Assembly (NCBI GenBank): GCA_034401135.1
Contig: JAWZSP010000006.1
Coordinates: 4,216,001 to 4,280,000 of the forward strand
DNA length: 64,000 nucleotides
Direction of reading: 5' to 3'
From: Volutella citrinella
Taxonomy: Eukaryota; Ascomycota; Sordariomycetes; Hypocreales; Nectriaceae
The translations under genes were made by a program, and so were the position numbers. Under the pieces are notes generated by a model. The model was not told where the DNA came from. It did not search any database and worked only from the letters and a program-made list of their open reading frames with translations. Below, piece by piece: positions 21,040-31,382 of this stretch. Position 1 is the stretch's first letter; every line of letters begins with the position of its first letter.

Positions 21040-21859
21040 TTTGCGGCTAGTTTAGAGTTCACCATGTGAAGACGAGCCGAACTGGAGCCTGAGCTTGAAG
21101 GAGAGGCGGTTGCACCTTCAAGCAAGCATTCATTTAATAGTGGCACGTCGCCTGATTATCCTCCGTAGCCAAGTCTTGACATTCAGCCTATTTTATGCTA
21201 CCATTAGTCTTGCTAAATAATGATGTGGGGGTCGGCTAAGTGTAATGCCACTGGCCGTCGCTCGGATCGATGCCGTCCATTCAAATTCGGGTGATCTTCC
21301 CTCAGCGCAGGGGTACGAGCCCCCCAATCTGCGATCATCTGAGCTGCCATTTAAGCACTCGAATGGGATTGCTAGGTTCAGAAGGCCTGGCGCAATCCTT
21401 GCTGCTGGATGAACAAGGGCTCAGGGGCTAAATGCCCGGATTCTCATCCAGGTTCGGGGTACATCAGCTCATTGATCACAACGTCACATCCGCAGTCTCC
21501 ATAGATTATGGGGAAATGAGGGGAACTGGGGTAGTGTGGGAATGTGCGAAGGAGTATACGGATCGACGACAGGTGGAAAATTCCAGGGTTAATTTCAAGA
21601 ACAACCCAACTTAGGCTAAATTCAGATGTAGCAGGCGTCACATCACTGAGAGGTAGGCAGATGCTCAAAGGTGGCTATCCAGATATGCACTGGTGCTGGA
21701 AGCAATTTGCCTTGGTTCAATATCTGCCGGTCGTTGCATGTTCTTGCTCGGCGCGTTTGGAGCGTTTATTACGACCCAACTCCAACTCAACCTTGGCTCC
21801 TCGCAACCAACCCAAGCCGCATCCGTCAAAAATACTGCCGCTGCCAACTTGAACGTCGC
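21040..21859. other. Intergenic
   Basis: GH43 promoter (adjoining 21039) and 3' region of the regulator. No gene is seen. Confidence 0.4.
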
Positions 21860-24681
21860 CTACAAGTTGTTCCAGAAGAGGGCAGGATCCCAGGCATGGT
21901 ATTCCAAGGGCTGGTGCTCAAATGCCCCGGACTCCCCGAGCAGCCACGACCACTCCATGTGGAAGCCTTGATTCGTACCATCCAGCCCAGATATGCCTTC
22001 CAGAGGATGCATCATGCCGGTCACAGGCTCCAGACCCTGGGAAGGTAGCGAAGACAGCGGCTGATCAATCGGCGGGTGAACACTGACGTCCATGGCATCC
22101 AGCCGCGGCGACGGGGCGAGGGACGGGACGGCTGTTTCTGTGTCATCCTTGGAATCGAGATACGACTCGCGCACATTTTTGTTCCGTGATGGCGGAGGAG
22201 GACGCAGTCTCACATGCCTCGCTAGCTGGAACTCGGTGAAGTCGTATTCGGCGGCATCCTGACCGGCAGCTTGATACGCCCTGTAGATGTTGTTAGCTGG
22301 ATCCGAAGAGAGGAGAGAACGAACGCACTGTGGAAGCGAGTTGAAATCTGCCTGGGTGAGAAGGTGCGTGCAGTCGCATTTGATTAATCGATGTACGGCC
22401 TCGGCATACTTCAGAACGTCAGCGATGGATTCGTCTCGACCTAGTAGCCCATATTCATACCAGTTGCTTGACAGGGTTGCATCGCAGCGCAAGATTTCGA
22501 ATCAGAACGAGGAGAGGTACTAGGGCTTCCATGTACATTGGACTTCTAGGGTCAATGGATGGATCGATCTCGGCAAGGCGACGTGATTCGAATAGGAGGA
22601 CTGTCGAGGTCTGGTCAGCGTAGCCGCGCACAAATGGCTGGAGAGAGGATCCTACTTTCCAGCGATACGTAGGCCTGCAGCCCCATGAGCGGATCCCACA
22701 CTACGCCCGCCTTGAGGCCTTCGCTGATGAGCCCAGAGATGGGGAGGGCGTGCAGTATTCGCTTATGGCGCACTTGCGGGATGAGACTCGCCTTGTTGGG
22801 GTCGCGGGAGAATATCCGCAGCGAGGCCCTGCCAACAATGACCATGAGGTTGTGCCTCAGCGAGTGCAGAAGCAAAAATGTGCTCAGCCGGTCCTTGTGT
22901 AGGAACAGGTTGTCCGAGTTGCAGACAAACCTGCGCGGCAGCGCGGCGATGAGGCTCTGGACCTCGCCCTCGAGGACCTCGAGCTCAGCCGAGAGCTCGT
23001 CAACGGTCTGCTCCTCGCGCGAGACCCGGATGGCGAAGCGCAGGAGACGTCGGCGGAGTGCAGCGGTGCGTAAGAGATAGGCCGACATGTCGAGCGACGC
23101 GCGGTCGGTGGTGCCGTCGCTCCGTGCGGCGTTGGACAGGGTGGGGAGCAGCGGCTCGGTGACGGCGGGTTCGTTGCCCAAGAACATGGCCTGCTCGCAG
23201 GGGAGCTGGATGCGGAACGACTTGTCATCGATGATCTGGAAACCGAATCGCCCGCCCTCAATGAGCGTATCGGCGTAGAAGGTGGACCATGCGACGCGAC
23301 GTAACGACTCTCGGGAGATGAGGGGAGAGAGCCGTGGGCCAAGCGGGATCTGGTCAGGGAAGGCCTCGTCTAGAGCTTGCAAGGACATCATTTCCATCAT
23401 TCTAGGGATCTCGTCAGTGATGCCCGTTTTTCAACGGGCACTTAGTTGCTTACCTGGTGCAATTCGCTCCTAGGAGCCAGGCTGATGGAAAGTGCCCTCG
23501 CCACAGATCGTAGGTCAGGCCATGAAGCATCGTCTGTTGGACATCAGTCCCAGTTGACACTTGCGTATCCTTGAATACATACCATGAGCTGTATCACTCC
23601 GAACTCCTGCCGTATATTCGGCAAAACAGCCCCGATCGCCGCTTCTGCCCATGCGTCGGCTCGACTCAAGTTCTCCGTGGTGGGCTCGCCACCAAACCTG
23701 GAGCACATTCATCGTTTAGTTGGATTATAGAGTAGAAAGAGTAGTCCAGTGATGACATACCGCATAGCACAGGCAATCATGATCAGAGTCAATTGCCGAG
23801 GTGCTTTGCGCTTTGCAAGAAGGCGATTGAAGCTCGGTTGATGGATGAAGGCCAGGAAGCCAAAGTCTGCGCATCACAGGGCAGTCAGTGACATGCCGTT
23901 TTGAGGGAATGCAATCATCTCACGGTGGACAGTAGAAAAGTAAAGCTGGACGAGTGTTTCCAGCTCAGCCCCCTCTGGTAGGTCCCCGGGATGCGCCGCC
24001 GACGTATCATCAGTCGTCACCTGGTTGTCTATCGAGGGCGACGAGTGATACGCTGTGTCAGCTGCAGTGGCGTAAGCAGGCAATGCGCTCTGTCCTGCAG
24101 GCGATGTTGCATATGGCGACTCCTCAGAGATGGCACCTGGGCCCGCGGAGCCGGAGAGGTCGGCTGCGGGATGAGGATGAGTCTGTCGGCCATGCTGTGG
24201 GTACCGAGATCGCACACAGCTGAGGCCTAGGCTGCTGCATCTCTGGCACGCAAGCCGCACGTCTCCGGTACACTTGAGCTGGAGCACAGGAATGCAAGAG
24301 TCAGCACGGCGATGCTGTAATGGACGTGAGCGACGCGACGGACCTTCTTCTCCCTGCACGCATCGCAGGCCGTCGCATTCGGACGCTTCGAGATCCTCGC
24401 CCGCTTCTCATTCGGGTCGGGCCACTCGCAGGTCCTCTGGCCTCTGTGGCACTGCGAGCAGACAGGCCGTTGTTCGTCGCATTTCACCTAGAGCAACGTA
24501 AGTCCGGATGATGACGCAATGGGGAGAGTCGTGCGACGTCGTGGAGTGGACGCACCCTTCGGTATCTGCAGGTCCGACAGCCGGTGCGCGTGCGGTGGAT
24601 TTTGGGCTTGGGGGGGTCCTCAGGTCCTTCGCTAGCAGACGCAATGCCAGACCCCACAGTCTCGTCAGCGAGAGGCGACAT
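21860..24681 (-). CDS. Zn2Cys6 transcription factor with two tandem zinc clusters
   Basis: Ten exons restore one 764-aa protein: 24556-24681, 24344-24487, 23924-24278, 23761-23866, 23583-23697, 23454-23533, 22656-23401, 22537-22600, 22329-22466 and 21860-22280. The first cluster has Cys 35, 38, 45, 52, 55 and 62 (GCRTCRYRRVKCDE). The second has Cys 83, 86, 93, 101, 104 and 111 (ACDACREKKLKC). Each is split by an intron after its second Cys pair half, and both fit CX2CX6CX6-7CX2CX6C. The middle region (LVQLYFSTVHHFGFLAFIHQPSF...RRVAWSTFYAD) is the fungal-specific TF domain. The acidic/Ser C-terminus may activate. The 48-nt intron 22281-22328 is a multiple of three and could be retained. It lies between the GH43 and transporter genes, so local regulation is plausible. 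Confidence 0.88.
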
Positions 24682-25278
24682 AGTGGCCGTGTGTGGTGTT
24701 GGACAATTGCTCTGGTTGTGGCAATTGACGGATCATCACGGATATATCCAACTTGGAGAATGTGGGGAGCCGGAGTGCAGTGGAGTGTGGGAAAAGTCGA
24801 GCAGGCTGCTGCCGCTGAGGCGCTGTGGTTAAGGGATTGCCTCTGTGGGCCAGGCTGCAAGGCATGAGGGATGGCCTAAGCTGCATTGGTCTAGGCTCCA
24901 TATTATAGCGGCGGTGCTGGTGGTGTAGTCGCTAGCGGCACTGGACGCCAGGGCGGACATGGTTGATGTCGGGTCTACGAGATTGGTTCCATCATCTGTC
25001 TCGCTTGCTGTACCAGCATTGGCATTAAATACGCCAAAGTTACGGCCAAATATAGTCCGGTATTTCGAGTCAATAATTCTACAGGATGGTCTAAAAGGTC
25101 CTCCACTCAAGTCGTTCGCAATTGAGACTATAGTCCAATGCCAGGCACATCCATGTCCACTGCTCAGGGCTTCAATTATTACTGATTAAGCTTGATTTCA
25201 GCCAGGATGATGTTAAATAAGGCCAAGTCCCCCGGCAAGCTACTCCAAGGAGATGCCATCTTGAGCTGACGACAGAAT
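24682..25278. other. Intergenic
   Basis: Promoter of the double-zinc-cluster regulator and 3' region of the MFS transporter. No gene is seen. Confidence 0.4.
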
Positions 25279-27327
25279 TTACACATGAGCCACAGCAGGC
25301 TTCACATCGTCATTGCCAAGCTTCTCCTCCATAATCTCAACGCGCTCGGCCAGAGCAGAAACCTTGACGGGGCGGAACGGGTTGTATGGCTTCTCGAACA
25401 GCAGATCGACTTCCTCAAGAGTGCATCCCTTTTCAGAGAGTTAGTAAGATGCCCATCGTAATAACTGGGGATTCGTCGGCTCACCTTGGTCTCGGGCAGG
25501 CAGAAGAAGGTATAGATCAAGGAAACAAATGCAATGCTGCCAAACACCCAGCCGACACCAAATGTCATGGCGGAGATCATATACGGGAGAATGTAGTTGG
25601 TGACGAAAGCCCAGATCACGTTCCACGCAGCACCCAATGACTGAGTCTTCTCTCGAAGGGCTGCGTTGGGAATCTCCGTTCCCAGGAGATACGGGATCGA
25701 GGCACCACCCATCTATCACAAGATTAGTCAACTAGAATGGAAGGTGAGTGGGAGAGAGACTGATGCTTACAGAATAGCTAATGTTGAACAGCATGAAGAA
25801 AGAAACAACTGCGTTGCTTTCAATGACACTCTTGTTCTTCTTGCTGCCCAGACCAGCCAGCAAGAAGAAGAAAAGGCCCTGGAAGCCGTACGAGCCAATA
25901 AGTGTGTAGCGGCGGCTAATGAAGACAGTTAACAAACAGTTCGACCGAGATGAGGAAGATCTTTATATATTGGAATTACTGAACATACCCAAGGTGATCA
26001 ATCAGATACATGGCCGGGATGAGGCACAGTGTACCGAGAACGTTGTTGATAATCGGGTACGTAAAGGCATTAGCAGCATAGCCGTTTTCCTTGTAAAACT
26101 TGGTCTGGTACGTCGAAATGAAAGCTTGACCAGTGGCCTACACGTTGTTAGCTGACGCGCCTTATAAATATACGCCGTGCATACCTGTTGGAAGAAGTAG
26201 AAAACCATGACGATGATGGTACGGCGAAGGTTGGTGCCCTTGACGAGATCGAGCCAAGGCCCCTTGTGCACAGTTTCCTGGAGAGAGTCCTTGATGACGG
26301 CCACCTCGGCGTCACACCCTCCCTCCTCAGTATAAGCCTTGGGTCGAAGGCGCTGGAGCGATCGGACGGCTTCCTCGTGGCGATCCTTGGAGAGGAGCCA
26401 TCTGGGTGAAGCAGGAATGAAGAAGGTGAAGATGACAATCACTAAGTTTCGCATTAGAATCCATCTTGCCGCATTTTGCTTTCGTTTTAGTACTTACAGA
26501 CGGGGAATACCAACTGAATTCCCGTAACCATCTTCCAGCCAAAGCCAGTGGTGTTGGTCGAGAACGCCTTGTTGACACCCGAGGCGAGCAGGGCACCCGC
26601 GTTGAGGAAGAGCTGTAGCGACACAACCACCATTCCTCGCATCGAGGCGGGGACAATCTCGGATTGGTATGTTCTACACCACTGTCAGCCATGCACATAT
26701 AGTTGTACTCTGGGTGGGAGGTATTCGCTTACGTGACGTCGACTTCGACAAGACCGACAGAGATGTAGACGATAATTCGGCCGACGATGAACTGCGCCAG
26801 GCGGCCGGTACCGGGGCCGGTGCCTGAAGCGGTGATTTCAACTGAATCACTTGGTGTTAGTTACCAGCTCCTAGTGTTTTTGGCGATGGGAATGCCTCGA
26901 CTTACTGATGACACCAATGACGGACAGCACGGAGAGGAGACGGAACACAAAGATGTGTCCCCATTTCTCGATGAGAGGGCCGGCAACCAAACAGCCGATG
27001 AACTTGCCAATGAAGGCCAGAGACGAGGCCATGGCGGTGTTGTTCGAGTCAATGGCGTATGTATCCTTGGCGACGTTGTGCTTGCCAAACTGCCTGACGA
27101 AGCCCTGTAAAGCGCGTCAGTCTAAGCCGCAACTCCTCGTCACCGCAGCATCAAGACTTGGAAGGGCGTACCGGGTTTGCTAGAATACCGCCCCATGACG
27201 CGGTGTCGAAGCCAAACAGCATGTCTCCAGCGAGCAAACAGAAACACGAGAACAAGAGCATGGGCGTGATCATCTGCTTGCTGGAGTACGCAGGGGGCAC
27301 TGCCCTGACGACGGTCTGGTCTGTCAT
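25279..27327 (-). CDS. MFS transporter, sugar porter family
   Basis: Nine exons, all in phase: 27172-27327, 26906-27104, 26733-26841, 26498-26673, 26185-26441, 25989-26137, 25771-25915, 25485-25712 and 25279-25428, giving 522 aa. Twelve hydrophobic helices are visible. The sugar-porter marks are GFDTASWGGILANPGFVRQFG in and after helix 1, GRIIVYISVGLVEVDVTTYQSE (the second signature, loop 4-5), IPASPRWLLSKDRHEEA before the central loop, GRRYTLIGSYG, and PETKGCTLEEVD after helix 12. It should sit in the plasma membrane and import a sugar or related polyol/acid by proton symport; the substrate is not readable. It is divergent from the arylsulfatase gene across 0.7 kb and follows the regulator on the same strand. 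Confidence 0.9.
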
Positions 27328-28051
27328 GGTGATGCTTCTTTTGCTGTTGCTGGCGAAGATTCGATGGGTTCGCGGCAAAGAAATGCAGTTGGTCGTGCAG
27401 ATGCCTCGGATTCGGTGTTCTGATCAGCAATGCATTGCGACGTTGGATGCTTTTAAGTGTCCATGGCTTGTGATGGAGGAGCCTGACTTTTTGACTCGTG
27501 CCCATGACCGTTCTCCACCCCTGACGCCCCAAATGGTCTGGGGCCCCGAATGCTGGAGAAGTTGGCCCCAATGTGGGGGAGGGTTCCGAGCGAGGTTCGC
27601 TTGAAAAGCTGAATGTCCTCCTCGCTCGGAACGAGCCACAACTAGCGCAACCCCTCGCTCGGAACAGCCATCAAATGCCGCCCCTGGGAGCCGCAACATC
27701 TCCGAGCGAAGCTCAGCTCGCTTCCTGGATTCCGATGCCATTGGCTGTCGACGGCGCTCCTCCTCCGCTCCGCGTGGAACCCTAGATGCCATGATGGGTC
27801 GCTTTGACATGACAACGGCATTGTCCGGGACCACACTAGACCATGGGATCCCACAAAAGGACAGTCACCTGCACTCTACTCAGGGTCCCTGCTCGCTAGT
27901 TAAGAGTCGGACGGCGTGCGCAGTCTTTTCTCCTTCATTCGGCCTGTCTCCGAGCACCTGGGAATCGTTGACGCCATCGCGACCCCAACTTTCGCAATTC
28001 TGGACGTGAGCTACCTGGTAAATACAGAGGGGACAAGAATTTGAAAGCACA
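27328..28051. promoter_or_regulatory. Divergent promoter of MFS transporter and arylsulfatase
   Basis: This 0.72-kb space separates two start codons facing apart. It contains four copies of a TCCGAGCGA core between 27583 and 27714 (listed separately). No gene is seen, although several overlapping frames cross it. Confidence 0.6.
27583..27714. repeat. Four copies of TCCGAGCGA in alternating orientation
   Basis: GGTTCCGAGCGAGG stands at 27583-27596 on the plus strand. Its reverse form CCTCGCTCGGAAC occurs at 27620-27632 and 27653-27665. A fourth plus-strand core TCCGAGCGAAGCTC is at 27701-27714. The first three share about 13 bases. The core holds a CGG half-site (in CTCGGA) of the kind bound by Zn2Cys6 factors. 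Confidence 0.75.
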
Positions 28052-30301
28052 ATGGCCAAGCGTCCGAACTTCTTATTCGTTCTGGCCGACGATCTCGCAA
28101 GTCCTCCCTCTTCCATGTCTCATGAGGCATTCACCAGAGCTCTGTCCCCTAGCTAACCGTGCAATTTCGCAGGGCTTCTCCGACATTGGCTGCTATGGCG
28201 CCGAGATCCAGACGCCTAACATTGACAGGCTGGCGGCAGATGGCCTCCGCATGCTCAACCACCACGCCGCGGCTGCCTGCTCGCCCACGCGTGCCATGCT
28301 CATGAGCGGCACCGACGCCCATCTGGGAGGTCTGGGCGTGCTGATCGAATACAAGGAGTCTGAGAAGGGGGCCAAGCGATGGGCCGGAAAGGCCGGCTAC
28401 GAGGGCTTCCTCAACAACGATGTGGCCACGATTCCTGAGCTGCTGTCGGACCATGGCTACTTCACAGCCATGGCTGGCAAGGTAAGCTACCCATCATTCA
28501 AGTTTGTCAGTTTCTCGACTGACTGGCTGATCAATTGCAGTGGCATCTAGGAATGCGTGCCGCTCAGGGCCCGTGGAACCGCGGGTTCCAAAAGGCATTC
28601 GCCATGCTCCCTGGATGTTGCAACCACTATGGCTGGGAGCCTCAGCAGGAGAGGTTCCCCGTGGGTGGACGCCCCATTCACGCCGAGGAGGGCAAGAAGG
28701 TCGACATGTACGTCTGAATCTGGCCTATCTCATACTCGCCCTGGCTAATCGTGACACCAGCACTCCCAACAAGACGGCGGACCCTGAGGGCTTCTACTCG
28801 ACCGACTTCTACACAAACCGACTGATCAATTACTTTGAGAACCGAACCGACGAGGAAAAGGAAAAGCCCTTCTTTGCCTTCCTGCCATTTACTGCGCCTC
28901 ACTGGCCGTTGCAGTGCTCTAAGGAGAAGCGCGACAAGTACGTAGACGAATATCCCCATGGCTGTTCGTCTATGGGCACCAATGCTGACTCGCGTTGCAG
29001 GTACAAGGGCGTGTACGGCGATGGCCCCTACGAACTCCGAAACCGACGACTGAAGAAGCTTGCTGAGCTGGGCATCATCGACGAGTCAGTCATCCCCCAC
29101 CAGGTCGAGACGACTACACAGGGCGTGGGTGAGTGGGAGGAGCTGTCCGGTGAGGAGAGGAAACTCTCTAGCCGCGCCATGGAGGCCTATGCTGGCATGG
29201 TGGACTCGATAGACGACAATGTTGGTAATGTCGTCGACTATCTGAAGAAGACTGGAGAATACGACAACACTTTTATCGTGTTCATGAGTGACAATGGAGC
29301 CGAGGGCGCAGCGTGAGTTGAGCTTTACCCGTACGTTTTTGAGGCAATGCTAACAATTGAGACAGCTTGGAGGCAGTTCGTATGTTTACCTTGCTCCTAG
29401 GTTTTCGTCAGAGCTAACATTGCTGTAGCCGTAATGGGGGATAACATTGCACGCGTCATTCACCAGTACTACGACAACTCCTACGATAACATTGGATCAT
29501 ACAACTCATACACATGGTATGCTACCCGGTTGTCGTATGAGGACCACACTGACTTGGCTTAACAGGCTCGGCCCTCTCTGGGCTCAGGCTTCCACCGCTC
29601 CCTCGAGGCTGTTCAAGTGCTACCCTTCGCAGGGTGGCATTCTTGTGCCGTGCGTAGTCAAGCCCCCCAAGGGATCTTTCCACTCCAGCTTCACCCCTGG
29701 ATCCTTCAACCGCTCATTCACCACCGTCATGGACTTTCTCCCCACGTTCCTCGAGCTTGCAGGCACATCCATGGCGCCCGCCGAGGAGAAGACGTTTGAA
29801 GTCGGAAGCAACACCGTCGCCACGCGCATGATGACCACGTTCCGCGGAAAGGACGTTCACGCCGCCCGCGGCAAATCCTGGGTACCCTACTTTGGCAAGG
29901 GCGAGAAGCAAGAGGACGACGACATGTGGGCGGTGCACCGGTCCGACGAGCCCATCGGCTGGGAGTTGTTTGCGCGCGGCGCCCTGCGCAAGGGAGACTG
30001 GAAGATTGTGCACTTTGCCAAGAAGGACGGCGGCGCAGGCGAGGGCGACGAGGGCTGGGAGCTCTTCAACGTCGTGGCTGATCCCGGAGAGACCAAGGAC
30101 CTGGCGGCCGCCGAGCCCGAGAAGTTGAAGGATCTCCTGGCGCACTGGGAGGCGTACGTCGTCGAGTGCGGGATTGTCTGGGGAGAGGGGAGCATGGAGC
30201 CTGGTCGTCCGCGGGAGGAGGCGCCCGAGTTGTGGGAGAACGACACGGATATGCAAAAGGCGTGGATGGGGGCCAGGGGGGGAGAATGTCCACTCCCTTG
30301 A
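28052..30301 (+). CDS. Arylsulfatase (AtsA-type, Cys-type sulfatase)
   Basis: Eight exons: 28052-28096, 28173-28481, 28541-28707, 28761-28937, 29001-29312, 29366-29379, 29429-29516 and 29566-30301, giving 615 aa with every phase restored. The protein opens KRPNFLFVLADDLGFSDIG, which carries metal-binding Asp residues. The formylglycine motif CSPTR has its Cys at residue 51. Then come AGKWHLGMR, TAPHWPLQ, FMSDNGAEGA with further metal ligands, and a C-terminal part ending WELFNVVADPGETKDLA. It hydrolyses sulfate esters to alcohol plus sulfate. No signal peptide is seen, so it is probably intracellular. Intron 1 needs a GC-AG junction, and exon 6 is only 14 nt. Use in sulfur scavenging or in breakdown of a sulfated substrate are both possible. 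Confidence 0.93.
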
Positions 30302-31382
30302 ATGGACCGATGTCATTGTGACATGATTCGGGGGGAGGTGTCGGTGTATACTTGTTCAGAGATGAATCATAGATAAAAGGAATATTATCAGAATAGACAC
30401 ATGGCAACACACGCATCGTCGTCCATCATCTCGTTCCACGCATCGAGCGCATAATGGTGAATGAGGCCAACTTTTTCTTGTCATCGGCACAGGAAATAGG
30501 CACCAGTTGACCAAATCTCCTTTATACCTCGCATCTCGACCAACCTATCCAAGTTGGCGAGCCGAATTTGGCCAGCTAGACCGACGATGGCGCACGGCCG
30601 AGCAACATTCGAGGCTCAGACGCTCACGGACCTCTCCGCTGCATTGCCAAGACTGACATGCAAGCAAAGCATACACCGGTCGACTATTCCGTCCCGGTGG
30701 CTTGCAGCTGGGCCCGCTCGCAGCCTGAAACCTAATGGCGGGCTACCGCCCGGGACGCAAACGCAGTCTCTACTTACCCCGCGGCTACATTCCCCGGATC
30801 TCCCATCCGTCATTCCTCCCGCCCAACCTAGTCAGCACGTGGCAGCCAAAGTCAAGTCTGCTACACAGGACCTGTCGTGGTGATCGCCATGTAACTCCTC
30901 GTCCGGCGATAGTGCCTGGAGCTCAGAGGGCGTGCAACAGAGCTGGCGCACGCGAACGGGCCGACCTCGAGCTTGTCCCCGTCACCAGCCAGGTTGATGC
31001 ATGACGGTCTGAACATCGAGTCCACCCGTTCGCGTATCGTTCGAGGTAATTGGCCCAATAGACACGAGTACATGCCAGCACCATGGTGTTCGACGCCGGG
31101 AAACCAATTGGGCTGGACGAGTCGCCACAAAAAAGCAGTGTAACTTTTGCTTGCTGATCCAACTGGACTTTTTGACTTATGTACGTGCGGGCCAGCGCGA
31201 GACAGTTTGACGACATTCCGTCTTGCATTCTGTCGCTTCCCCTCACCGAGTATGCTGTGCATGCGTGGCGCACACTCCATTTCTCCCCCATCCGCCTCCC
31301 GATTCTTGATTTATATCTACCTCTCAACCCTCTTTCCTACCAATCACCTCACCAAAGCACTCAAAAATTCAACAGAGATACA
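30302..31382. other. Intergenic
   Basis: Sulfatase 3' region and the promoter of the PLP decarboxylase. No recognisable gene; frames here overlap on both strands. Confidence 0.4.
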
